NCBI RefSeq assembly: GCF_014844035.1
Contig: NZ_CP062159.1
Coordinates: 1,426,001 to 1,490,000, forward strand
Length of the DNA: 64,000 nucleotides
Direction: 5' to 3'
Source of the DNA: Flavobacterium sp. MDT1-60
GTDB lineage: Bacteria > Bacteroidota > Bacteroidia > Flavobacteriales > Flavobacteriaceae
The translations under genes and the position numbers were made by a program. This document shows, piece after piece, positions 28,177 through 36,222 of the stretch (its first letter is position 1; each line of letters begins with the position of its first letter). The notes below the pieces were generated by a model. That model was given only the letters and a program-made list of their open reading frames with translations, made no database searches and was not told where the DNA came from.

Positions 28177-28764
28177 ATGCAATATATAACATTAGGAATT
28201 ATTTTGATGATACTCATGCTACTTTATTTTAAAGTTGCAAATCATTTTAATATCATAGATAAACCCAATCAAAGAAGTTCTCATACAGAAATAACGTTAC
28301 GAGGTGGAGGAATTATATTTTGGTTTTCTGCCTTCTTGTATTATATACAACATTATCAAAATAATCACTTTTTTTTTACTGGAATTACTCTTTTAAGCTT
28401 AGTCAGTTTTTGGGATGATATTCAGAGTTTATCAAATAAAATCCGAATTTCAGTTCACTTTTTATCTATTACTTTAATATTTTACAATTTGGAACTGTTT
28501 AATTTGGTTCCAATTTGGGGAGTAGTAATAGCTTACATTTTAGCAATAGGATTGATTAATGCCTACAATTTCATGGATGGCATAAATGGAATAACAGGCT
28601 TATATACTTTAACCGTTCTTGGAGCTTTACTGTATGTAAATACCAAATTGCAATTATTTATTGATGGGAATTTTATCAAATACGGAATGATTGCAAGTCT
28701 TATTTTTCTATTCTTTAATTATAGAAAAAGGCTAAGTGTTTTGCCGGAGACGTTGGAAGTATAG
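28177..28764 (+). CDS. WecA/WbpL-like polyprenyl-phosphate sugar-1-phosphate transferase, N-terminal part of a frameshifted gene
   Basis: This is the first part of the enzyme that starts glycan assembly by moving a HexNAc-1-phosphate to undecaprenyl phosphate. It has several transmembrane helices, the substrate loop NIIDKPNQRSSHTEITLRGGG, FWDDIQSLSNKIR, and NAYNFMDGINGITGLY, all diagnostic of the MraY/WecA superfamily. The frame then runs out of register after FFNYRK (RLSVLPETLEV, stop at 28762-28764), because the A5 tract at 28725-28729 is one A short. Confidence 0.85.
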   Translation: MQYITLGIILMILMLLYFKVANHFNIIDKPNQRSSHTEITLRGGGIIFWFSAFLYYIQHYQNNHFFFTGITLLSLVSFWDDIQSLSNKIRISVHFLSITLIFYNLELFNLVPIWGVVIAYILAIGLINAYNFMDGINGITGLYTLTVLGALLYVNTKLQLFIDGNFIKYGMIASLIFLFFNYRKRLSVLPETLEV

Positions 28765-29141
28765 CTATTGCCTTTTGGATAATCTACTTAGTTTTAAAGC
28801 TTATTTTAATAACAAATTCTATTGTTTGGCTATTGTTTTTGGCAGTTTATGGTGTTGATGCAGTTTGTACAATTATGCATCGACTATACCTAAAACAAAA
28901 TATTTTTGAGGCACATCGTCTGCATTTATATCAAGTTTTAAGTAATGAATATAAAATACAACATCGTTTGGTGTCTCTATATTATGCAATCGTTCAAACT
29001 GCGGTATCAGTTTTTGTTATCTTTTTATATCAAAAGGTAAACCATATAGTGCTTATTTTAATTGTAGTTTCACCATTACTTTTATTATATACGCTTAAAT
29101 TTTATTTGTTGAATAAAAGCAATTTAAAATTAAAGGCATGA
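28728..29141 (+). CDS. WecA/WbpL-like transferase, C-terminal part of the frameshifted gene
   Basis: In the adjacent frame the sequence resumes as KAKCFAGDVGSIAIAFWI, restoring the conserved GDVGS motif of the superfamily, then three to four transmembrane helices and the His-rich cytosolic loop FEAHRLHLYQVL. Joined to the upstream part it gives an enzyme of about 320 residues, the normal length. The frame is open from about 28725; a possible TTG restart is at 28833, which would omit the GDVGS motif. Neither part alone should be active, as catalytic loops lie on both. Confidence 0.8.
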   Translation, partial: KAKCFAGDVGSIAIAFWIIYLVLKLILITNSIVWLLFLAVYGVDAVCTIMHRLYLKQNIFEAHRLHLYQVLSNEYKIQHRLVSLYYAIVQTAVSVFVIFLYQKVNHIVLILIVVSPLLLLYTLKFYLLNKSNLKLKA

Positions 29142-29563
29142 ATCCAAAAATAATTCAGGGAGGTAATTTCTCTGATCATCGCGGAACGATTTCGTATGTA
29201 AATGATTTTTCTTTTAAAGAAATAGAAAGATTTTACATCATCAGTAATTCTGATGAGAATCGAATTCGTGCCTGGCAAGGTCATAAATTAGATGCTAAAA
29301 ATTTTTATTGTTTAAATGGATCATTTAAAATTCATTTTGTAAAAGTTGATAATTGGGAGAATCCTTCAAAAGATTTGACTATTGAAACTATCTTTGTATC
29401 TGAATCCGATAGTAAAATAGTTCATATTCCGGTAGGTTATGCAAATGCTATAGAATCGTTAGAAAGTAATTCAAAATTAATTTCGTTTTCTACTTTGCCT
29501 TTATCAGATGTAAGTAATGATGACGTTCGTTATCCTTCAGATTATTGGAATATAAATGGATGA
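29138..29563 (+). CDS. Cupin-fold sugar isomerase/epimerase (WxcM/FdtA-like)
   Basis: A 141-residue beta-rich protein with DHRGTISYVNDFSF, ENRIRAWQGHKLD and HIPVGYANAIESL, matching the small WxcM/FdtA-like cupin family. FdtA and QdtA isomerise dTDP-4-keto-6-deoxyglucose to a 3-keto sugar; many Bacteroidota relatives are of unknown specificity. It overlaps the next aminotransferase gene by 8 bp, so both probably act on one amino-sugar. The start overlaps the end of the broken transferase by 4 bp. Confidence 0.7.
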   Translation: MNPKIIQGGNFSDHRGTISYVNDFSFKEIERFYIISNSDENRIRAWQGHKLDAKNFYCLNGSFKIHFVKVDNWENPSKDLTIETIFVSESDSKIVHIPVGYANAIESLESNSKLISFSTLPLSDVSNDDVRYPSDYWNING

Positions 29564-30695
29564 CAAAAGAATTTATTTATCATTATCTCAACAAAGTGGC
29601 TTTGAGCGAGAATATGTTCAGAAGGCATTAGATACAAATTGGATAACTTCTGGTGGGCCAAATGTTGATGAATTTGAAAATGAAATCGAAAATTATTATG
29701 ATGAAGAAACATTTGTAACAGCATTAAATTCTGGAACATCAGCCATTCATTTAGCATTAATTTTATTAGGAGTTACATCTGGTGATGAAGTTATTTGTCA
29801 AACAATGACATTTTCGGCTTCAGCCAATCCAATTTTATATCAAGGTGCAAAACCTGTTTTTGTGGATAGTGAGCCTGAAACCTGGAATATTTGTCCTGAA
29901 TATCTTGAAATAGCAATAAAAGACAGGATCAAAAAAGGTAAAAAACCTAAAGCGATTATTGCGGTACATTTATATGGTAATCCGTATAAGGTTGATGAGA
30001 TTCATGCTATTGCAGATCGATATAATATTCCAATCATTGAAGATGCTGCTGAGGCTTTTGGAAGTTATTACAAAGGAAAAAAATGCGGAAATTTTGGTGA
30101 TTACGGTATACTGTCTTTTAATGGAAATAAAATAATTACAACGTCAAGTGGAGGAGCTTTAATTTCGAAAAACCAAGATTTAAAAGAGAAAGCAATTTTT
30201 TACGCTACCCAGTCCAGAGATCATGCAGTTCATTACCAGCATAGTGAGATTGGATATAATTACAGAATGAGTAATATTTGTGCAGGTATTGGGCTTGGAC
30301 AAATGAAGGCACTTCATTCTAATGTAGAGGCAAGGCGTGAGAACCACTTTTTTTATAAGGATATTTTGCAATCCATAGATAATGTTCAGCTTTTCGAAGT
30401 TTTAAATGAAGATTATTTTTCAAATTATTGGTTAAATACCATTTTAATACAATCAAATTTTACAAATAATAAAACTAAAGAAGATTTACGATTGGTTTTT
30501 GAAAAAGGAAACATCGAAACAAGGCCAGTTTGGAAACCAATGCATTTGCAGCCCATTTTTGAAAAATATCCATATTATGGCAATAAAGTAGCTGAAGAAA
30601 TTTTTGGAAGAGGCTTATGTCTTCCATCAGGATCAAATTTAAGCAAAGAAGATAAAAATAGAATTAAAGAAATACTCGTAAATTTCTTTAAATAA
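29556..30695 (+). CDS. DegT-family aminotransferase (PglE-like)
   Basis: A 379-residue PLP enzyme with the PglE-style opening IYLSLSQQSGFEREYV, TNWITSGGPNVDEFE, IEDAAEAFGSYYKGKKCG and the Schiff-base lysine in LSFNGNKIITTSSGG. PglE aminates UDP-4-keto-6-deoxy-GlcNAc at C4, and the matching PglF-type dehydratase is 2.5 kb downstream, pointing to a bacillosamine-type sugar. The overlap with the FdtA-like gene leaves open a 3-amino product instead. It is distinct from the LegC and VioA-like paralogues in the window. Confidence 0.8.
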   Translation: MDDKRIYLSLSQQSGFEREYVQKALDTNWITSGGPNVDEFENEIENYYDEETFVTALNSGTSAIHLALILLGVTSGDEVICQTMTFSASANPILYQGAKPVFVDSEPETWNICPEYLEIAIKDRIKKGKKPKAIIAVHLYGNPYKVDEIHAIADRYNIPIIEDAAEAFGSYYKGKKCGNFGDYGILSFNGNKIITTSSGGALISKNQDLKEKAIFYATQSRDHAVHYQHSEIGYNYRMSNICAGIGLGQMKALHSNVEARRENHFFYKDILQSIDNVQLFEVLNEDYFSNYWLNTILIQSNFTNNKTKEDLRLVFEKGNIETRPVWKPMHLQPIFEKYPYYGNKVAEEIFGRGLCLPSGSNLSKEDKNRIKEILVNFFK

Positions 30696-30718
30696 TTAGA
30701 TAAGAATTATATTGTAAT

Positions 30719-31267
30719 ATGAAAATTGAAGAAACATTTATAAAAGATTTAGTAGTTGTAGAACCTACTGTTTTTGGAGACGAAAGAGGTTATTTTTTTG
30801 AAGCCTACAGCAAAACAAAATTTACTGATTTAGGTATAGATATTGAATTTGTACAAGATAATCAGTCCTTTTCTAAGAAAGGAACATTAAGAGGTCTCCA
30901 TTATCAAAATCCTCCGTTCGCACAAACTAAATTAGTTCGTGTTTTAGAAGGTGAAATTATTGACGTAGCGGTAGATTTGAGAAAAGATTCGCCTACTTAT
31001 GGAAAATCATTTAGTGTATTACTGTCGGCAGAAAACAAAAAACAACTTCTGGTTCCTCAAGGTTTCGCTCATGGTTTTTCAGTGATTAGTGAAACAGCTT
31101 CTGTAATGTATAAATGTGATCAATTCTATAATAAAGCTTCTGAAGGCGGAATCAAATTTGATGATCCATCATTAAATATTGATTGGGGCATGAATTTGGA
31201 GGAAGCAATCGTTTCTGAAAAAGATCAAATACTTCCTTTTATTGAAAATTGTAATAGTCTGTTTTAA
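30719..31267 (+). CDS. rfbC: dTDP-4-dehydrorhamnose 3,5-epimerase
   Basis: This 182-residue cupin enzyme epimerises C3 and C5 of dTDP-4-keto-6-deoxyglucose. Typical motifs are FGDERGYFFEAYS, DNQSFSKKGTLRGLHYQ with the catalytic His, VAVDLRKDSPTYGK and VPQGFAHGFSVIS. Length is normal. It is followed with a 1-bp overlap by rfbD, and both serve dTDP-L-rhamnose synthesis with rfbA and rfbB. Confidence 0.95.
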   Translation: MKIEETFIKDLVVVEPTVFGDERGYFFEAYSKTKFTDLGIDIEFVQDNQSFSKKGTLRGLHYQNPPFAQTKLVRVLEGEIIDVAVDLRKDSPTYGKSFSVLLSAENKKQLLVPQGFAHGFSVISETASVMYKCDQFYNKASEGGIKFDDPSLNIDWGMNLEEAIVSEKDQILPFIENCNSLF

Positions 31268-32112
31268 TGGGAAAAATACTTGTTACAGGTGCTAGTGGTC
31301 AGCTAGGTTCTGAATTAGCTGTTTTATCAACTCAATATCCGCAATATGAATGGTTTTTTGGAGATAGAACTAAAATTACTTTGGATAATTTAGAACTACT
31401 TAATATTCAATTAAATGAAATTAAACCAGATATAATTTTAAATGGCGGTGCTTATACTGCAGTTGATAAGGCTGAAACTGAAAAAAAGCTCGCATTTACA
31501 ATAAATCATTTGGCGGTAGAATTAATTGCAAAATACGCATCAGAAAATAACGTAAAACTAATTCATGTTTCTACCGATTATGTTTTTGATGGTACTTCAT
31601 CAATTGCTTTAGATGAAGAAGCAGAAACTAACCCAATAAATGTTTATGGAGAAAGTAAAAGAGCTGGTGAAATTGCCTGTTTAAGAGAAAATTCAGATTC
31701 AATTATTCTCAGGACTTCGTGGGTCTACAGCAAATTTGGAAATAACTTCGTAAAAACAATGCAGCGCCTGATGCAGGAAAGAGATTCGATTAATGTTGTA
31801 AATGATCAAATAGGCTCGCCAACATATGCTGCTGATTTAGCACAGGCGATGATTGATATAATCGAATCTTCCAACTGGATCCCCGGGATTTATAATTATT
31901 CAAATGAAGGTGAAATAAGCTGGTATGAGTTTGCGTTGGCAATAAAAGAATTAGGGAGGTACGATTGTAATGTTGGTGGAATTCCATCAGTATCTTATCC
32001 AACTCCTGCAAAGCGTCCGGAATTTTCATTATTAGATAAGAAAAAAATTAGAGACGTTTATAACTTAGATATTCCAAATTATAAAGAAAGTTTAAAAAAA
32101 ATATTTATATAA
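31267..32112 (+). CDS. rfbD: dTDP-4-dehydrorhamnose reductase
   Basis: A 281-residue SDR with VTGASGQLGSELAVL, NGGAYTAVDKAE, STDYVFDGTSS, VYGESKRAGE (YxxxK) and RTSWVYSKFG. It reduces the RfbC product to dTDP-L-rhamnose. The C-terminal RPEFSLLDKKKIRD is also standard for the family. The gene is followed by a 70-bp spacer holding a short tandem repeat before rfbA. Confidence 0.95.
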   Translation: MGKILVTGASGQLGSELAVLSTQYPQYEWFFGDRTKITLDNLELLNIQLNEIKPDIILNGGAYTAVDKAETEKKLAFTINHLAVELIAKYASENNVKLIHVSTDYVFDGTSSIALDEEAETNPINVYGESKRAGEIACLRENSDSIILRTSWVYSKFGNNFVKTMQRLMQERDSINVVNDQIGSPTYAADLAQAMIDIIESSNWIPGIYNYSNEGEISWYEFALAIKELGRYDCNVGGIPSVSYPTPAKRPEFSLLDKKKIRDVYNLDIPNYKESLKKIFI

Positions 32113-32150
32113 ATAAAGATCATATTAGGATTTCAGGTTTCAATTTGAGA

Positions 32151-32171
32151 AATCTAAAATCTAAAATCTAA
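32151..32171. repeat. 7-bp tandem repeat (AATCTAA x3) ahead of rfbA
   Basis: Three perfect AATCTAA units are followed by a degenerate fourth (AATTAAA), ending 12 bp before the rfbA start codon. Just upstream lies ATTTCAGGTTTC. I recall similar AATCTAA and TTTCAGGTTTC stretches as common in flavobacterial intergenic DNA; that is recollection, not a search result. Confidence 0.7.
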
Positions 32172-32182
32172 AATTAAAACAG

Positions 32183-33067
32183 ATGAAAGGAATTATATTA
32201 GCAGGAGGTTCTGGCACCCGTTTGCACCCGTTAACACTTGCCATGAGTAAACAAATGATGCCGGTTTATGATAAACCAATGATTTATTATCCATTATCTA
32301 CCTTAATGATGGCCGGTATTAATGAAATATTGATTATTTCTACTCCACATGATTTGCCAAATTTCAAGAAATTATTAGGTGATGGATCTACTCTCGGATG
32401 TAAATTTAGTTATGCAGAACAAGCTATCCCTAATGGTTTGGCACAAGCATTCGTAATTGGTGAAGAATTTATTGGAAATGATGATGTTGCTTTGATATTG
32501 GGAGATAATATATTTTTTGGATCGAATATGCAGGAATTATTAAAATCAAATACAAAGCCACAAGGCGGAGTTGTTTTTGCTTATCATGTTTCAGATCCTG
32601 AAAGATACGGTGTTGTAGAGTTTGATGAAAATCTTAAGGCTATTTCTATTGAAGAGAAACCAGAAGAGCCTAAATCAAGTTATGCTGTGCCAGGGTTATA
32701 TTTTTATGATAATTCGGTTGTAGAAATAGCAAAAAATATTAAGCCAAGTGCACGTGGTGAATATGAAATAACTGATGTTAATAAAGTATATTTAGAAAAA
32801 GAAGCCTTGAAAGTTGGTATTTTAAGCAGAGGAACTGCCTGGTTAGACACAGGAACTTTTAATAGCCTGATGCAGGCAGGGCAATTTGTTCAGGTTTTAG
32901 AGGAGAGGCAAGGTTTGAAAGTTGGTTGTATTGAAGAAATTGCCTGGAGACAAGGGTTCATAAATGATGAACAACTGGAAGGGCTCGCATTGCCTTTAGT
33001 GAAATCAGGATATGGATCATACTTAATAGAATTTCTAAAACAGAAGCGAAAAGGTGTTAAATTTTAA
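32183..33067 (+). CDS. rfbA: Glucose-1-phosphate thymidylyltransferase
   Basis: This 294-residue enzyme makes dTDP-glucose from dTTP and glucose-1-phosphate, the first step for all dTDP-sugars here. It has [14 protein letters not shown] at residues 5-18, [28 protein letters not shown] and [13 protein letters not shown], all standard RmlA motifs. Length fits the short RmlA form. It is separated from rfbD by 70 bp and from the next gene by 84 bp containing a promoter-like element. Confidence 0.95.
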   Translation: MKGIILAGGSGTRLHPLTLAMSKQMMPVYDKPMIYYPLSTLMMAGINEILIISTPHDLPNFKKLLGDGSTLGCKFSYAEQAIPNGLAQAFVIGEEFIGNDDVALILGDNIFFGSNMQELLKSNTKPQGGVVFAYHVSDPERYGVVEFDENLKAISIEEKPEEPKSSYAVPGLYFYDNSVVEIAKNIKPSARGEYEITDVNKVYLEKEALKVGILSRGTAWLDTGTFNSLMQAGQFVQVLEERQGLKVGCIEEIAWRQGFINDEQLEGLALPLVKSGYGSYLIEFLKQKRKGVKF

Positions 33068-33105
33068 TTTGCTTATAGAAATAATTTTTTTAAACCTTTA
33101 ATTTG

Positions 33106-33113
33106 TATTTTTG
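33106..33113 (+). promoter_or_regulatory. Bacteroidota-type -7 element upstream of the PglF-like gene
   Basis: TATTTTTG matches the TAnnTTTG -7 consensus and lies 38 bp before the TTG start, giving a short leader. The -33 TTTG is not at the best distance (the nearest is at 33068-33071), so strength is uncertain. It would allow the dehydratase to be expressed apart from the rfb genes. Confidence 0.4.
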
Positions 33114-33151
33114 TAAGACATACATATTTTGCAGAATCAAAATCAACCCAA

Positions 33152-35119
33152 TTGAATACAGATAAACAGACCAAAGTAGCCGATTTGTTGCATAATTCGT
33201 TCTCCCCAAGGAATCTGAGGGCGCATATTAATAACCTCAGTTATTTGCCTAGGTGGATAATTGTTGCTATAGACGTAATGGTTTTGGCATTTTCTTTTAC
33301 TTTTACATATATGCTGTTTGAAGGTACAGCATTAGGATATATTATTACTTCACATGATTTCTATTTTGTAGGCAGTCTATTAATTGTAAATATCTTTTTC
33401 TTTTGGTTATTTAGAACTTATTCTGGAATCATTAGGCACTCTTCGTATATTGATGCTATAAAGTTGCTATTTTCCCAAATGTCTGTTTTGGTGTTTTTCT
33501 TGTTTTTTAATCTCGTTTTTGAATTATATACAGGGCATAAAGCATTTTTAAATACTGCCCTTTTCATTAATTTGGTTTTATCATTTTGCGGTTTGTTCTT
33601 ATATCGTGTAATCGTAAAGCAAACTTTTGAATTGTATTTTTCAGAAAAAGCAAGCACAAAACTTATCAGAACAGTGATTTACGGAACTGATGCTAATGCT
33701 ATTTCGGTAGCAAATGCATTGAAATTCGAAACACCATCCCGATTTAAGATTGTTGGATTTGTAGATAAAAACAACCAAAATGCTTCAAAGCGAATGCTGG
33801 ATTTGCCAATTTTGATTCTCCGAAAAAAACTGCCAGCCTTAATGCGTTCAGTAGCTGCAGAAGGTGTAATTATAGCTGATAAAAGTTTATCTAAAGAAGA
33901 ACAATTAATAATTGTTGATCAATGTTTAGAATTTAATTATAGAGTATATACTGTTCCGTTAATTTCGGATTGGGAAAATCAAAAAGAAATTTCTCAGAAA
34001 GTAAAAAATATTCAGATTGAAGATTTATTAGAAAGAAAACCTATTGTCTTAGACAGCAAGTCAATTTCTAAACAATTAAAAGATAAAACAATTCTTATTA
34101 CCGGAGCGGCAGGATCTATTGGAAGTGAAATAGTAAGACAAGTTCTTGGATTTAATCCTAAAGTTGTAATTATTTTAGATCATGCCGAAACACCATTGCA
34201 TAATTTATGTTTAGAAACTTACGCGATGAATTCTGAAACTAAAATAGTCGCAGTAGTTGCTGATGTCAGGAGTAAAAAAGCACTAGAAAAAGTATTCAAA
34301 AATTACAATCCCCATGTTGTTTTTCATGCCGCCGCTTATAAACATGTTCCTTTAATGGAAGAAAACCCTTCGCAGGCCATTCTGACAAATATAAAAGGAA
34401 CTAAAAATCTGGCTGACTTATCTTGTAAATACCATGTCAAGAAATTTGTGATGGTTTCGACAGATAAGGCAGTGAATCCAAGTAATGTTATGGGAGCCAG
34501 TAAGCGTATTGCAGAGAAATATGTTCAATCTCTTTTCCTGAAAAATCAACGTGAAAATAATGGAGGAGCCACAAAATTTATTACAACCCGTTTTGGAAAT
34601 GTCTTAGGCTCAAACGGATCGGTTGTTCCATTATTTACCAAACAAATTGCCGAAGGCGGGCCAGTTACCATAACCCATCAGGATATTATTCGTTATTTTA
34701 TGACAATCCCTGAAGCTTGTCAACTAGTTTTAGAAGCGGGAGCAATGGGTAATGGAGGCGAGATCTATATATTTGACATGGGTAAGCCGGTAAAAATTAT
34801 AGATTTGGCTAAAAAAATGATCAAATTGGCAGGTTTTATTCCTGATAAAGAGATCAAAATAAAAATTGTAGGTTTACGACCGGGTGAAAAACTTTATGAA
34901 GAATTATTAAATGATACTTCTAAAACGTTACCAACGTATCATAACAAAATCATGATAGCACAGGAAATTCAGGATGAATATGAAAATTTGCATACTGAGG
35001 TAGATGAACTTATTGGTATTGCCGATTTCTACGATAATGATGATATTGTGGCCAAAATGAAAAAAATAGTTCCTGAATTTAAAAGCATGAATTCTGCTTT
35101 TGAAGTTTTGGATAAATAA
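33152..35119 (+). CDS. Membrane-bound UDP-GlcNAc 4,6-dehydratase (PglF/CapD/WbpM type)
   Basis: A 655-residue protein with four N-terminal transmembrane helices (about residues 30-155), a CoA-binding-like Rossmann domain (VIYGTDANAISVANAL), and a C-terminal SDR domain with ITGAAGSIGSEIVRQV and STDKAVNPSNVMGASKR. It converts UDP-GlcNAc to the 4-keto-6-deoxy sugar for bacillosamine- or quinovosamine-type residues. The start is a TTG; no in-frame ATG lies upstream, and homologous-looking sequence (TRVADLL-like) starts at once. It is the last gene before an intrinsic terminator. Confidence 0.85.
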   Translation: MNTDKQTKVADLLHNSFSPRNLRAHINNLSYLPRWIIVAIDVMVLAFSFTFTYMLFEGTALGYIITSHDFYFVGSLLIVNIFFFWLFRTYSGIIRHSSYIDAIKLLFSQMSVLVFFLFFNLVFELYTGHKAFLNTALFINLVLSFCGLFLYRVIVKQTFELYFSEKASTKLIRTVIYGTDANAISVANALKFETPSRFKIVGFVDKNNQNASKRMLDLPILILRKKLPALMRSVAAEGVIIADKSLSKEEQLIIVDQCLEFNYRVYTVPLISDWENQKEISQKVKNIQIEDLLERKPIVLDSKSISKQLKDKTILITGAAGSIGSEIVRQVLGFNPKVVIILDHAETPLHNLCLETYAMNSETKIVAVVADVRSKKALEKVFKNYNPHVVFHAAAYKHVPLMEENPSQAILTNIKGTKNLADLSCKYHVKKFVMVSTDKAVNPSNVMGASKRIAEKYVQSLFLKNQRENNGGATKFITTRFGNVLGSNGSVVPLFTKQIAEGGPVTITHQDIIRYFMTIPEACQLVLEAGAMGNGGEIYIFDMGKPVKIIDLAKKMIKLAGFIPDKEIKIKIVGLRPGEKLYEELLNDTSKTLPTYHNKIMIAQEIQDEYENLHTEVDELIGIADFYDNDDIVAKMKKIVPEFKSMNSAFEVLDK

Positions 35120-35156
35120 AAATAAGAGTTATATTTTAATTCAAATTAATGATAGT

Positions 35157-35192
35157 AAAAGGTGTTTTGTAAAAGCGCCTTTTTGTTTTTTA
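35157..35192 (+). terminator. Intrinsic (rho-independent) terminator after the first gene block
   Basis: AAAGGTGTTTT and AAAAGCGCCTTT pair over 11 positions (two G-T wobbles) around a 3-nt loop, followed by TTGTTTTTT. It lies 38 bp after the stop of the PglF-like gene. This is the only strong terminator I see in the window and marks the boundary between the Wzx/Wzy-type and the ABC-type blocks. Confidence 0.85.
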
Positions 35193-35272
35193 AGAAATTA
35201 TTTAACGACTAAAAATCTTATTAATTAAGATATTTGGATTTCTTTAGTGATGATTTAATGGGAGAATTACAT

Positions 35273-35280
35273 TATGTTTG
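35273..35280 (+). promoter_or_regulatory. Candidate -7 element for the ABC-exporter block
   Basis: TATGTTTG matches TAnnTTTG and lies 97 bp before the wzm start in the 258-bp gap 35120-35377. A good -33 TTTG at about 19 bp upstream is missing. Its position after a terminator and before a new gene set supports a promoter here, though the exact site is uncertain. Confidence 0.4.
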
Positions 35281-35377
35281 ACCTTAAAATATACTTTGAA
35301 ATTGAATTTGTAAACATAAAATAGATACCACAGAAAATTCGAATTACTTTTTTTTCGAGATAACCAGGTAATTAAAA

Positions 35378-36220
35378 ATGAATCTAGAAAAACATATTTA
35401 TACCAGTTCCAATAGTTATAGTTTTTTGGAAGTAATAAAAGCCAGTTTAAAAGGATATCAAAGTTCCTTTTATTTGGCTAATCAATTAGCTAAGCGAGAT
35501 ATAAAAGCACAATATCGTCAATCTTTTTTGGGCGTTTTTTGGGCTATTTTTCCGGTATTAATAAATTCTTTAGTATGGATATTTTTGCAATCATCGGGAA
35601 CTATCCAGACGACAGCAACGAATGTACCTTATCCTGCTTTTGTACTTATAGGAACTACATTATGGGGCATAATTGGTGAATGCATTAACTTAACAACACA
35701 AAGTGTAAATGCAAACAAATCTATAATCACAAAGATAAATTTTGATAAAGAAGCTCTAATTACACTTGGATTAATTAAATTTTTCTTTAATTTTTTAATT
35801 AAAATAGGATTGATAATCCTATTTTTAATTTTCTTTAAAATAACTCCTTCTATCGAAATTCTTTTTTTTATTCCCCTTTTGTTTTTATCAATTGTTTTTT
35901 TTGTTGCCATTGGAACTTTGTTAATGCCAATAAGTTTATTATATAGCGATATTAATCGTTTGATACCCATAGGTTTGCAATTTTTAATGTATGCTACCCC
36001 CGTAGTATATGCTATGCCTCCTGAAGGCATAATGCGAAAGATAATGCAATTGAACCCTTTGAGTTATATTATTACAGATTTGCGTAATGTACTGACCGGT
36101 TATAGCATAGAAAATCCTGTTTTTTGGTGTCTTAGTATACTAGTAACAGGGATTTTGAGTATTGTAGCTTTAGTCGTATATCGAGTTTCAATACCAATAC
36201 TAACCGAAAGAATGAGTTAA
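35378..36220 (+). CDS. wzm: ABC-2 type polysaccharide exporter permease (Wzm-like)
   Basis: A 280-residue membrane protein with about six transmembrane helices and the ABC2_membrane features LAKRDIKAQYRQSFLGVFWA near the N-terminus and PEGIMRKIMQLNPLSYI near the end. It forms the membrane channel that moves a finished, lipid-linked polysaccharide across the inner membrane. The ATPase gene follows after 2 bp. The gene opens a new transcription block. Confidence 0.9.
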   Translation: MNLEKHIYTSSNSYSFLEVIKASLKGYQSSFYLANQLAKRDIKAQYRQSFLGVFWAIFPVLINSLVWIFLQSSGTIQTTATNVPYPAFVLIGTTLWGIIGECINLTTQSVNANKSIITKINFDKEALITLGLIKFFFNFLIKIGLIILFLIFFKITPSIEILFFIPLLFLSIVFFVAIGTLLMPISLLYSDINRLIPIGLQFLMYATPVVYAMPPEGIMRKIMQLNPLSYIITDLRNVLTGYSIENPVFWCLSILVTGILSIVALVVYRVSIPILTERMS

Positions 36221-36222
36221 TT

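Noticed and set aside
28722..28732. Programmed frameshift or transcriptional slippage at the WecA-like gene
   Set aside because: A five-base A tract is too short for typical polymerase slippage, and A AAA AGG would need a mismatched re-pairing in the A site.
33068..33071. TTTG as -33 partner of the -7 element at 33106
   Set aside because: Spacing of 34 bp is far beyond the usual 17-23 bp.
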